NCBI GenBank assembly: GCA_964343305.1
Contig: CAYFJO010000301.1
Span: 1 to 13,194 of the forward strand
Reading direction: 5' to 3'
Source of the DNA: CAYFJO01 sp964343305
Lineage (GTDB): Bacteria > Planctomycetota > Planctomycetia > Pirellulales > Pirellulaceae
DNA length: 13,194 nt
In this document: positions 1 through 8,428 of the stretch, piece by piece
How positions within the stretch are numbered: the first letter of the stretch is position 1
How the letters are laid out: every line of letters starts with the position of its first letter
The notes under the pieces: generated by a model
What the model was told of the DNA's origin: nothing
Seen by the model: only the letters and a program-made list of their open reading frames with translations
Database searches by the model: none
Position numbers and translations under genes: made by a program

Positions 1-2669
1 ATGTGTCGGGTCACGTCGAGAACCTTTTGGACATCGTCAACCAAGACCAATACGACCGGAGCATCGTACATCGGTCTGACCCGGGATTCGTCATCCAAGG
101 CGGCGGATTCACATCGGCAACTGGTAACGTCGCCGACATTGATCAAATTGGGGCCGTCACGCAACGCCCAACGGTGACAAACGAACCTGGTGCCTCGAAC
201 CTTCGCGGAACGATTTCCTTGGCGCGCGGCGGTGCGGTCAGCAGCGGCACGACCGAGTACTTTTTCAACCTCTCTAACAATCAGGGCCTGGATACACAGG
301 AACCACCGCCTGGGTCCGACGCGACTCCGGCCGAAAATGGATTCACGGCTTTTGGTCAAGTGCTCGATATGGCACCCGTCGATGAGATCGCCGCGCTGAC
401 CATTTCCGACGAAATCTCGACCAACGTTTTCACAGGCAATTTAGCTGCCGTGACCGGAGCCAACACCACGGCACTTGGCCGCGTCGCATTGACGTTTAAT
501 CCCGCCACTGAAGAATTCATCATCGATGTTTTTGTCGAAGGACTGGCACTGGCGGACTTGACGGGATCGAGTTTGCAGACCGGAGCGCTTGGTGCTGCGG
601 GCACTCAGATCTTCGACTTGGGTGACAACTCGCAGTGGGTCGAAGACAGCGGCGGATTGCGGCGTACCATTAGCATGGCAGCATTTCCCACCGCAAATGT
701 CGCGGATCTCACAAGCGAGCAAGTCTTCATTAATGTTCAGTCGACAAGCAATCCGGATGGCGATGTTGGAGCAAGACTCGGCCGTCGTACGCTAAACAGC
801 GGTGTCGGCAATCCACCGGTGACCGCTGATTCGCAGTTTGTCGTTCTGGAAGACGTGACGGGCGGTGGCACGATTCGCGGATTTGTGTTTGTCGATGTCA
901 ATGCCGATGACGCACTCGATGCTGGCGACACTCGTCTGAGCAATCAGACGGTCTTCATCGACGATAACAACAATGGCCAGTTGGATGATGGCGAAACGTC
1001 AACGACCACGGCCGCGGATGGTTCTTACTTCTTCCACGTTGAGTCGGGCACCTACACCCTTCGCCAAGTTGCGGCGCTCAACTTCACGCAATCCAGCCCC
1101 ACTGGTCCTGATAGTCATACCGTGACGATTGAGATCGGTGGTATCCGCACCAACGTAGACTTTGGAAACCGCCCTGAATTCAACAACTCGATCGAAGGCT
1201 CCGTCTATTTCGACGCCAATAACAACGGCGTGTTCGATCCAAATGAAATAGGGATTGGCGGTGTGACTGTCACCTTGACTGGGACTGACGATCGAGGCAA
1301 CGCAGTCAATCTCACACAGGAAACTGACTCTGATGGCTCCTATCGATTCGCGAATCTCGCTCCTGGCACTTATACGGCCACCGAAACTCAACCTGGATTC
1401 TTGAAAGATGGCATCGACACGCTGGGAACACTCGGCGGCGATGATTCCGTGAATGATGAATTCAGTGCGATTGGATTACCCGACGGAAGCGAAGGTAAAG
1501 GGTACAACTTTGCCGAGCGTGGCCCCAGCGACACGTTTGCCCGTCTGGCCGACTTCATCGTCACTCGTGCTGAGTTGGAGAACTTTGGAACTCGATATAA
1601 CAACGCAATTCTTGCAGCCGTTGATATCAACAATGGCCAAGTGTGGTCGTCGATGGGCCCCGGATGGGGTGCCTTCGCGTCGTCGAATACGACCGTATCG
1701 GCCGACGAAACCACATACACTTTGAGCGTTACCGACAGTGGCGGAAACGAGCAGTCGACAACCGTTCCCCAAGGAGATGACAAGCTGACCATGATCGGTC
1801 GAGTCGGCGACATTCTGTTGATTCGTTTGAACGGCGATCGATCGGCATTTACTTTCAACGAGGCTGCAAATACGTTCAGCGTCAATGAAAACAGCGCGGC
1901 GGGAACGGTTGTCGGCCAACTGACGAGTGCCAACGCTCAACTCTTCGAGATGGATGATCCCAATCGTGCGGACGAGTTGAATCTCGCGCCGGACGATCAT
2001 CTGGCGGGGAATCTAAGCGCACCGATCGTCTTGATCGAATATCTAGACTTCCAATGCGGACACTGCGCGGCGAATCATCCGATCGTTGAGCAGTTAAAGC
2101 GAGACTTCCCTGACGATTTATTGGTTGTGTCAAGGTACTTCCCACTGACGCAGATCTTCGCCAATTCGCTTGCCGCCGCGCGAGCCGCTGAAGCAGCCGG
2201 ACGTCAAGGTGCGTTTGAGCAAATGAAACACTTGCTGTTCACCCGCCAAGACGACTGGAATGGACTTGCGGATCCTCAAGCAACCTTTGAGGGGTATGCG
2301 ACCGAGTTAGCGCTCGATCTGGCGCAATTCCAAGCCGACGTTGCCGATCCGACAATTGATGCTCGCATCAACCGCGACGCGAATGGAGGCGCTGCACTTG
2401 GTGTTACGGGAACGCCCACATTCTTCTTAGACGGCACACGCATCGACACCCCCAGTGACCTTGCAGCCTTCTCGGCTTTGATTCAAGCGGAGGTGGATTC
2501 CAACGGTGACGTGTTCCGAATGGATCGCCAAACGGGGGAATTAACGGTCAATGACAGTGAGGCCCTTGATTTCGAGACAATGCCGACGTTCCTGTTGCCC
2601 ATCAACGCAACAAACGGAACGACCACACAAATCACGGCAGCCGTGAACTTGAACAACGTGGCGGACTAA
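1..2669 (+). CDS. Secreted mosaic protein: cyclophilin PPIase, CHRD-like, two SdrD-B, DsbA-like in cadherin (5' partial)
   Basis: The reading frame is open from the left edge, so the start is missing; the GTG at position 3 is not a credible start because the first strands of the cyclophilin fold are absent. Residue numbers count from that GTG. Residues 1-135 are the rest of a cyclophilin-type prolyl isomerase (HR at 23-24, PGFVIQGG at 27-34, YFFNLSNN at 86-93). Residues 143-260 resemble a CHRD domain. Two SdrD-B domains follow (about 288-392 and 395-508), with Asp/Asn-rich calcium-binding-like loops such as DANNNGVFDPNE. Residues 510-615 are not recognised. A cadherin-like start (NENSAAGTVVG) at 629-638 is followed by a DsbA-like domain (about 652-830, CGHC at 685-688, cis-Pro loop TGTPTFF at 802-808). 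A cadherin-like end (TGELTVND, LDFET) runs to the stop. Probably cell-surface or exported. Domain names are by recognition; activity of either enzyme domain is inference. Confidence 0.85.
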   Translation, partial: VSGHVENLLDIVNQDQYDRSIVHRSDPGFVIQGGGFTSATGNVADIDQIGAVTQRPTVTNEPGASNLRGTISLARGGAVSSGTTEYFFNLSNNQGLDTQEPPPGSDATPAENGFTAFGQVLDMAPVDEIAALTISDEISTNVFTGNLAAVTGANTTALGRVALTFNPATEEFIIDVFVEGLALADLTGSSLQTGALGAAGTQIFDLGDNSQWVEDSGGLRRTISMAAFPTANVADLTSEQVFINVQSTSNPDGDVGARLGRRTLNSGVGNPPVTADSQFVVLEDVTGGGTIRGFVFVDVNADDALDAGDTRLSNQTVFIDDNNNGQLDDGETSTTTAADGSYFFHVESGTYTLRQVAALNFTQSSPTGPDSHTVTIEIGGIRTNVDFGNRPEFNNSIEGSVYFDANNNGVFDPNEIGIGGVTVTLTGTDDRGNAVNLTQETDSDGSYRFANLAPGTYTATETQPGFLKDGIDTLGTLGGDDSVNDEFSAIGLPDGSEGKGYNFAERGPSDTFARLADFIVTRAELENFGTRYNNAILAAVDINNGQVWSSMGPGWGAFASSNTTVSADETTYTLSVTDSGGNEQSTTVPQGDDKLTMIGRVGDILLIRLNGDRSAFTFNEAANTFSVNENSAAGTVVGQLTSANAQLFEMDDPNRADELNLAPDDHLAGNLSAPIVLIEYLDFQCGHCAANHPIVEQLKRDFPDDLLVVSRYFPLTQIFANSLAAARAAEAAGRQGAFEQMKHLLFTRQDDWNGLADPQATFEGYATELALDLAQFQADVADPTIDARINRDANGGAALGVTGTPTFFLDGTRIDTPSDLAAFSALIQAEVDSNGDVFRMDRQTGELTVNDSEALDFETMPTFLLPINATNGTTTQITAAVNLNNVAD

Positions 2670-2696
2670 CGTGCCCCGATGCAAACCGCGTGTTGA

Positions 2697-3872
2697 TCAT
2701 CGTTTGAACGTAAACGTCAGATTCAATCCGTGCGCCACGTAGTTTTCATCAATCGATAGAATCTGCGGCGGGTTGGGCAGTGCCGTGCTGATATGCTCCC
2801 CAGGTTGTGATGTGTTCTTGAAGAAAATCGCCGTGTATCCGAACGCCACGTCGACATTGCTGTTCGCCTGGTAAACGATGTTCATGCCGATCTCGCGGAC
2901 AGCGCTGAATTGGTCTCGCTTGCGAATGCCCGCGTTTGAGTTTCTTGCCAGCAACGAACCCATCGGCCCCACTCCGGACAGATCTGATCCGGCTATTACG
3001 ACCGTTTGTCGCATGTTGCCCAGCCCCAGTTTAAACGTGCCACCGACAGTCCACGGTCCCGTGCGATGCTGACAGACCACGCCCAGCATCATGCCGTGGA
3101 ACTTGTTCTTGGTCAGAAAGAAATCCGTTCCATCAAAATTCGTAATGCCGTCGGTAAACTGGTGGCGCAACGTCACAGACTCGTCAATCCGGGCCAACAT
3201 GTAGCCGCTCATCAGATCGAGCCTCGATTGTCCGTCCGTCCAGAATGGACGCCGCATGAACACTTCCGCCGTCGTGAAATCCGAGGTGGTGGCTCCGACA
3301 AATCTTCCCACCGCGCCCGGCGGGACATTGACCGCCAACACCATGGCAGCACCACCGTCAGTAAAGGGTCGCACCACCAAGGGTTCGCCGGTGGAATCGT
3401 ACGTCGACGACTTCTCACCCAATTGCAGGAAAGTGCCCCCGATGCCAAGCGATTGTTCTGGATTGAGCCAAAAGCCGAAGTTGACGCGTCCGCCCGCCTG
3501 TCCACCAGCGCCAACCATGCGGTCGCCATACAGCACTCGCGGCACTGCGGCGTTGTCTGTCGCCAGGACGGGCAACTTGATCCCTTTGCGCCACCAGACC
3601 AGCACGTCCATGCTGACCCAATGGCGCGTGCCGTCGCCAAAGTCAGAGATTCCGCCGAGCATCAGATCGTCTACCGCCAATGGATCTTGCACCTCGGTCC
3701 TCAACTGGTAGCTCGGCAGTTCTTCCAGTGGCACGACCGACTGGCCATTCGATGGACCGTCAAGTTGTGCGTGCAAAGCGGTGCCGACGATCAGAACCAG
3801 CAACGACGCGTGGCAACACAATCTGGCGCGATTGCGTGACCCGACGATTGTGCTAGCTAGTGTGGCGGCCAT
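2697..3872 (-). CDS. BBP7 family outer-membrane beta-barrel protein
   Basis: This matches the planctomycete BBP7 family (PF07585 by recall). Near the N-terminus it has the WVSMDVLVWWRKGIKLPVL block, then RVNFGFWL, then LDLMSGYMLARIDE, and it ends in alternating polar/hydrophobic strands with a terminal FTFKR, as expected of a beta-barrel anchored in the outer membrane. The role of the family is not established. A more upstream ATG exists at 3920, but the ATG at 3872 is preferred because AAGAGG lies 6 bases before it and because it leaves a shorter run before the hydrophobic signal-peptide core (LLVLIVGTALHA). That gives 391 residues, normal for the family. The gene converges on the mosaic-protein gene with a 27-base gap and no clear terminator. 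Family assignment is firm; the start is moderately sure. Confidence 0.85.
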   Translation of the reverse strand: MAATLASTIVGSRNRARLCCHASLLVLIVGTALHAQLDGPSNGQSVVPLEELPSYQLRTEVQDPLAVDDLMLGGISDFGDGTRHWVSMDVLVWWRKGIKLPVLATDNAAVPRVLYGDRMVGAGGQAGGRVNFGFWLNPEQSLGIGGTFLQLGEKSSTYDSTGEPLVVRPFTDGGAAMVLAVNVPPGAVGRFVGATTSDFTTAEVFMRRPFWTDGQSRLDLMSGYMLARIDESVTLRHQFTDGITNFDGTDFFLTKNKFHGMMLGVVCQHRTGPWTVGGTFKLGLGNMRQTVVIAGSDLSGVGPMGSLLARNSNAGIRKRDQFSAVREIGMNIVYQANSNVDVAFGYTAIFFKNTSQPGEHISTALPNPPQILSIDENYVAHGLNLTFTFKR

Positions 3873-3878
3873 CTTGTG

Positions 3879-3885
3879 CCTCTTC
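3879..3885 (-). promoter_or_regulatory. Shine-Dalgarno site deciding the BBP7 start
   Basis: On the minus strand this reads GAAGAGG and lies 6 bases before the ATG at 3872. The alternative ATG at 3920 has no comparable purine-rich site, so this favours the shorter protein. Confidence 0.55.
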
Positions 3886-4017
3886 GAGCATGCGTTGGTT
3901 GTGGCGCGAAGTGTGTCCATACCAACAGCGTGCTAATCTGTATTATCAGTTTTGTCGGCTTTGACGATTGTATCGGTTGAACCAATTTTGCGGCCTGGCT
4001 GGAATTGCTCGCTGAGC

Positions 4018-4046
4018 TTGACGCAAATCGCGGTGGTTGATTTAAT
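4018..4046 (+). promoter_or_regulatory. Candidate sigma-70 promoter for the bi-domain oxidoreductase
   Basis: TTGACG (4018-4023) and TTTAAT (4041-4046) are separated by exactly 17 bases, each one base from the E. coli-type consensus. Transcription would begin near 4053, giving a leader of roughly 50 bases before the ATG at 4106. The rest of the divergent 3873-4105 gap holds a possible minus-strand -10 (GATAAT, complement of 3942-3947) for the BBP7 gene, without a good -35. Seen by eye only; planctomycete promoters are not well enough defined for high confidence. Confidence 0.45.
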
Positions 4047-4105
4047 CCTGCCCGCCGTTTCCCAAGTTAACAATTCAGAATCATCGTGTTAGTGCCGGCA
4101 AATCA

Positions 4106-6091
4106 ATGAAAGCATTCATCGATCAACAAGTGGTAGAAATTCCCGACGCTGCTGCGTGCGACGAGCGCGTCTTGATCCGAACGCAACTGGTCGGCTGTCA
4201 TGAAAGCGCCAGCAGCGATCGCATGACGGTCGGGCGTGCGCTGTCGATGATTGTCGACCGGCTTGACCAGATCGTCGTGACGCTGGCCCACGATGGAGTC
4301 CGAGCATTGACGCAGAAAGCGTCTCACATGTTTCGCCGCGAGAAGCTGAGTTTCGAGCACCAATTCTGTTCCTTCGTTGGCGAAGTCGTTGAAGACCGGA
4401 CGGAGCAGCCGTTGCCGCCGGGCACGCGCGTCGCGGGCTTTGCACTGACTCACCCGGCTGCCACCGAGTTAGTGCTGACTCGCAAGGAACACTTGTGGCA
4501 CATCCCGACGGACACACCTGCTACTTTGTCGGCGATGTCGCTTTTCGGCGGCTGTGCGATCGCGGCGATCAAGCAAGCACAAAAACTTGCGACGAGCCGC
4601 GTTGGCGTGGCGGGAAATGGCTTGCTCGCAGAGATTGTCGAAGCGTTATTGCTGGAACACAACCTGCAACCAGTCATTCCCAACAAGAACGAGGGCTCCC
4701 ACCAAGACACTCCGATCTGGATTGCGGCCGGTGCCGTTCCGAAAAAGTTTGGCGCGAAAATCAACACGCTCATCGGATGCGGTTGGCAAGAGAATGAACT
4801 GCGACGAACGTTTCCCAATGCCGAACAGTACCACCCCTTATCGATTCGATCGTTAATTGCGAACGAACAGAATTTCGTCGATCTGTTTTACTTCGATGGC
4901 CCGTGTCGTTATGACGATTGGTTTCAATTGGGCGACGTGGACGATTACGTGACCCGGCTACCGAGCCTGGCAGCGAAACTGGAGTCGCAACTATCCGCGG
5001 CTGATGCGAGCGATGTGGGGCGGAACTTTCTGTCCTTCGATGCCGACGTGACGGACAAGAATGTCCATCCTGCCAAAAAATCGTCATCCTCCAATCAACT
5101 CAATGTCGGATTGATCGGTGGCGGTCGTTTTCCGTTGGGAATGATCGTCCGCCACATGGAACGGCATCCAGACGTCGCGCTCCGCGGCGTTTGCGATCGA
5201 CGCCCCGAAGTTGCGTTCCTGGCCGGAAAGGCACTTGGATTCGATCACACGACGACCAATCCGAACGAGATCATCAATGATGCAAACACCGACGTGGTGG
5301 TCGTCGCGCCCTATCATGGTATGCATGCCCCCTTCGCTGCCGCCGCATTGAACGCTGGCAAGCATTGTTTTGTGGAAAAGCCCCCCGCGATCAACCAACA
5401 GCAACTAGCGGTACTCGCCGACGCAGTTCAGTCAACCGATCGTATTCTTCACGTCGGTTACAACCGCCGCTTCGCCCCGCTCAACGACGTGTTGCGAAAG
5501 CACTTGGAAGAGCAAGACGGCCCACTGGCAATGAACTTTGTAATGCGCAGCATCGACATCCCACAGAACAATTGGTACTACTGGCCGTCCAATGGCAACC
5601 GCATCATCAGCAACATTTGCCATTTGATCGATTATGCTTGTTACCTGGTCTACCCTCATTTGCCAACCGCCGTGACAACGACCATCACCGACAAGCAGCG
5701 GCCCGATGAAAACGTTGTGGTCAACGTCAACTTTGCGGACGGCAGCATCGCCAACATCCTGTATACCAATCGTGGCGCGGTTCGCCGAGGATACTATCAA
5801 CGATACACCGTTGCCCGCGGCGAGATGATTGCCGAGTTCGATTTTCGAACTCTAGAAATACGCAACAACAGCAGGCGCGTCGCACGCTGGCGAGGTGTGG
5901 AGGACGTTGGACATCGGCCGCAAGTGAACGCTTTTCTCCACGCCATTCAGACTGGTTCGCCGCCGCCGGTTTCGTTGGCCGAAACGCTGGTCAGCGCCAA
6001 AACCGTGCTATCCGCTGCTGAATCCGCCGAACTCGGAACTTGTGTGCAACTGAATTTCGAGGAGTTTGCGGCCGCAAGATCAGCGGCATGA
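4106..6091 (+). CDS. Bi-domain oxidoreductase (MDR-like plus Gfo/Idh/MocA)
   Basis: The N-terminal half (about 1-300) resembles a medium-chain alcohol-dehydrogenase-like domain, with a weakened nucleotide-binding turn VGVAGNGLLAE at 166-176 and no visible zinc-ligand cysteine set. The C-terminal half (about 330-655) is a Gfo/Idh/MocA NAD(P)-dependent oxidoreductase: Rossmann start VGLIGGGRF at 334-342, the catalytic-lysine motif EKPP at 424-427, GYNRRFAPL from 451, and CHLID at 505-509. This fused type is usually met in cell-surface polysaccharide clusters, where it is thought to act on nucleotide sugars or similar substrates; no glycan genes are visible here. At 661 residues it is somewhat shorter than I recall for the family, and the loss seems to lie in the N-terminal half. 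The ribosome site before the ATG is weak. It ends 2 bases before the convergent E2 gene's stop. The substrate cannot be told from sequence. Confidence 0.85.
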   Translation: MKAFIDQQVVEIPDAAACDERVLIRTQLVGCHESASSDRMTVGRALSMIVDRLDQIVVTLAHDGVRALTQKASHMFRREKLSFEHQFCSFVGEVVEDRTEQPLPPGTRVAGFALTHPAATELVLTRKEHLWHIPTDTPATLSAMSLFGGCAIAAIKQAQKLATSRVGVAGNGLLAEIVEALLLEHNLQPVIPNKNEGSHQDTPIWIAAGAVPKKFGAKINTLIGCGWQENELRRTFPNAEQYHPLSIRSLIANEQNFVDLFYFDGPCRYDDWFQLGDVDDYVTRLPSLAAKLESQLSAADASDVGRNFLSFDADVTDKNVHPAKKSSSSNQLNVGLIGGGRFPLGMIVRHMERHPDVALRGVCDRRPEVAFLAGKALGFDHTTTNPNEIINDANTDVVVVAPYHGMHAPFAAAALNAGKHCFVEKPPAINQQQLAVLADAVQSTDRILHVGYNRRFAPLNDVLRKHLEEQDGPLAMNFVMRSIDIPQNNWYYWPSNGNRIISNICHLIDYACYLVYPHLPTAVTTTITDKQRPDENVVVNVNFADGSIANILYTNRGAVRRGYYQRYTVARGEMIAEFDFRTLEIRNNSRRVARWRGVEDVGHRPQVNAFLHAIQTGSPPPVSLAETLVSAKTVLSAAESAELGTCVQLNFEEFAAARSAA

Positions 6092-6093
6092 AA

Positions 6094-7344
6094 CTAAACC
6101 GTCAAAAGCAGGCATGCCGGGTTCTGCAAATGTGCGACGACCCGGTTGCCGAAGGTGGCCCCGATCGCACCGTCTAAGACTCGGTGATCAAAGGAAAACG
6201 ACAAGTACAGCGTGTCGGCGGGAATGATTTCTCCAGCATCGTTGTAGACAGGCTGCTTGACGATTTTGCCCACGCCCAGAATTCCAACTTCGGGATGATT
6301 GATAATGGGCGTAGAAATCAATCCACCAATGTTGCCGATGGAAGTGACGGTAAACGTGCCGCCGGTCAATTCTTTGCGCGACGTTTTGCCTTCGCGCGCG
6401 GAAGTCGAGAGCCGATCGATGTCGCGTGCGATTTGCATCAAATCCTTTTGATCCGCATCGCGAATGACCGGGACAATCAGGCCATCGCGAGTGCTTGTCG
6501 CGATGCCAATGTGATAGTCGTCGTGCAATCGGATCACGCCTGCGTCGTCGTCCAGTGTTGCGTTGACCAGGGGCACTTCCTTCAAGGCTTCGACGACCGC
6601 TTTGACGATGAATGCCAGATACGTCAGCTTGACTCCCGCTTGCTGGCTCTTTTGCTTCAGCGACTCGCGCAGCCGAACCAACTCGGTCACATCGCACTGG
6701 TCCACGTAACTGTAATGCGGAATCGTCTGGACTGCATGCAGCATATGGTCCGCGATCTTGCGACGTAGCCCTTTGAGTTTGACTTGCGTACCTGGACGAA
6801 ATTGACCGACATCCACAACGCTGTCCGCCTTGGGAACGGAACGGGACAAATCGTGCGGATTGACGGGCAGCGTGCTGGAGTTGATGAACGCTGTCACATC
6901 GTCGATCAGCACGCGCCCGCCGGAGCCCGTCCCATGAATCTCGGCAAGGTTAATTCCCAACTGTCGAGCCATGCGCCGTACGGACGGTGCGGCACGAACG
7001 GCACCGATTGGTGCGGCGATGGTTTGTACGCCGCTTGATGATTCACCATTGCCCTGCGCGGAAACCTGGTTCGATTTCTTTTTCTTCGTTGCATTTCTTT
7101 GTTCAACAGGCGCTTGTGTTCTGTAAATCAAAAGAGTGTCGCCAACTTTGATATCGTCTCCATCGTTGGCTCGCAATTCCGTGATTTGGCCAGTGAAAGG
7201 CGACGCCAGCGGCATCGTCGCTTTGTCGGTCATCACTTCGACAAGCGACTGGCCTTGGGTAACCTGGTCGCCCGGTGCGACCAGCCATTCGACCAGTTCT
7301 GCTTCGTAAACGCCTTCGCCAATTTCAGGTAGTTTAAATTCCAT
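6094..7344 (-). CDS. 2-oxoacid dehydrogenase E2, dihydrolipoamide acyltransferase
   Basis: E2 carries the acyl group on lipoyl-lysine and transfers it to CoA, forming the core of the pyruvate or branched-chain 2-oxoacid dehydrogenase complex in the cytoplasm. Domains in order: one lipoyl domain (1-76) with the modified lysine at K41 in VMTDKA; a Lys/Ser/Gln-rich linker; the peripheral subunit-binding domain (about 117-152, PSVRRMARQLGINL and GTGSGGRVLIDDV); and the catalytic domain (about 180-416) with the active-site DHRVLDG at 386-392, catalytic His 387. The length (416) is typical of a one-lipoyl E2. It starts 15 bases after the E1-beta stop and is the last gene of the operon; its ribosome site is weak, so translational coupling is possible. 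Whether the substrate is pyruvate (pdhC) or branched-chain acids (bkdB) cannot be decided, so no symbol is given. Confidence 0.93.
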   Translation of the reverse strand: MEFKLPEIGEGVYEAELVEWLVAPGDQVTQGQSLVEVMTDKATMPLASPFTGQITELRANDGDDIKVGDTLLIYRTQAPVEQRNATKKKKSNQVSAQGNGESSSGVQTIAAPIGAVRAAPSVRRMARQLGINLAEIHGTGSGGRVLIDDVTAFINSSTLPVNPHDLSRSVPKADSVVDVGQFRPGTQVKLKGLRRKIADHMLHAVQTIPHYSYVDQCDVTELVRLRESLKQKSQQAGVKLTYLAFIVKAVVEALKEVPLVNATLDDDAGVIRLHDDYHIGIATSTRDGLIVPVIRDADQKDLMQIARDIDRLSTSAREGKTSRKELTGGTFTVTSIGNIGGLISTPIINHPEVGILGVGKIVKQPVYNDAGEIIPADTLYLSFSFDHRVLDGAIGATFGNRVVAHLQNPACLLLTV

Positions 7345-7359
7345 GATGGTCTTTGCTCA

Positions 7360-8415
7360 TCAGGCCGCTTCGGACGCGATGTCCTGCATCGCCTGACGAA
7401 TGTGATTCATTTGCGGGACCGAATTCTCTTCATACACGTGATTGAGTCCAATACCTGGCAAATGATCTCCCATCAGCACGCGAGGCTTCCCCAGCAGATC
7501 ATAAAAGTGCTCGTCAATCACACGCCGCAGCAGGTGTTCGCCAAAATTTGTGACCTCAGTGTCTTCGTTCACAATCAACACTCTCCCCGTCTTCATAATA
7601 CTCTCGCTGATCATCCGCCAGTCGTAAGGGAAAATGCTGCGCAGGTCGATGACGTCGAACGTGAAACCCTCGTCGGCCAACTCGTCCGCGGCCTGACAAC
7701 ACACTGGCAACGTCCGGCCATAGCTGACAATCGTCGCCGATTCGCCACCGCGGGCTTGTGTGGCGACGCCGATGGGTACAATGTGTTCGGCTGTTTCCGG
7801 CCAACGCGGTTGCCATCCATTGCGTTCGCCGACCGGCGCGTCAATCATTTCCTTGAGCGTTTTGTCGTTCTCTGGCTCGCCCGGAATTAGTTCGTCGCCC
7901 TTGATTCGCAGCAGTGCTTTGGGCAACAAAACTAAAACCGGATTTGGATCCTTGATCGCCGCCAACATCAATCCATAGGCATCGATCGGCGTGCTTGGCA
8001 TGACGATTTTCCAGCCGGGCAGATGCGTAGCAATACTCTCGAATGAATGCGAGTGATACAAGCTGCCGTGAATGCCTGATCCGCTGGGCGTCATCACAAC
8101 GATGGGCATGTCGTAGTTGCCGGCGCTGGCCCAGCGCTGGTTGCCCGCGACTTTGAGCAAGTCGATCGTGTTAAACCCATAGTCGCAGAACTGGATTTCG
8201 GCCACCGGACTACCGCCCGCATAGGCGATTCCCATCGCGGTGCCGATGATGCCTCGCTCATCAAGCGGAGAATTCCACGCAGTCTTGAGTCCCTGTGTCG
8301 CCGTAAAAACACCGCCCAACGGGGGCCCTACATCTTCACCGAAAATGTCGGTCACGCCGAGGTGTTCTTCGCCGTAATGCAAAGCCATTCGAATTGCTTG
8401 AACAAGCGTGGCCAT
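7360..8415 (-). CDS. 2-oxoacid dehydrogenase E1 component, beta subunit
   Basis: With E1-alpha this forms the thiamine-diphosphate decarboxylase that loads acyl groups onto E2. Family motifs are present in order: FGEDVGPPLGGVF at 25-37, SPLDERGIIGTAMGIA at 49-64 (Glu53 is the likely cofactor-activating residue), AEIQFCDYG at 72-80, the active-site loop LYHSHSFE at 119-126, PGWKIVMPSTP at 133-143, and VIDLRSIFPYD in the C-terminal domain. The ATG at 8415 gives 351 residues and places the family-conserved start correctly; the frame runs open to 8538, but that extension reads through a hairpin repeat and overlaps E1-alpha. About 35 extra residues lie between LLPKALLR (163-170) and VPIGVA (213-218), relative to the common E1-beta pattern as I know it. 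The ribosome site (GAAGAA) is weak. Confidence 0.92.
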   Translation of the reverse strand: MATLVQAIRMALHYGEEHLGVTDIFGEDVGPPLGGVFTATQGLKTAWNSPLDERGIIGTAMGIAYAGGSPVAEIQFCDYGFNTIDLLKVAGNQRWASAGNYDMPIVVMTPSGSGIHGSLYHSHSFESIATHLPGWKIVMPSTPIDAYGLMLAAIKDPNPVLVLLPKALLRIKGDELIPGEPENDKTLKEMIDAPVGERNGWQPRWPETAEHIVPIGVATQARGGESATIVSYGRTLPVCCQAADELADEGFTFDVIDLRSIFPYDWRMISESIMKTGRVLIVNEDTEVTNFGEHLLRRVIDEHFYDLLGKPRVLMGDHLPGIGLNHVYEENSVPQMNHIRQAMQDIASEAA

Positions 8416-8428
8416 ATTTTTTTCTTCT

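Noticed and set aside
3006..3839. Long plus-strand open frame opposite the BBP7 gene
   Set aside because: It is antisense to a confidently recognised gene, has no family-like sequence and no ribosome site; a shadow frame from codon bias.
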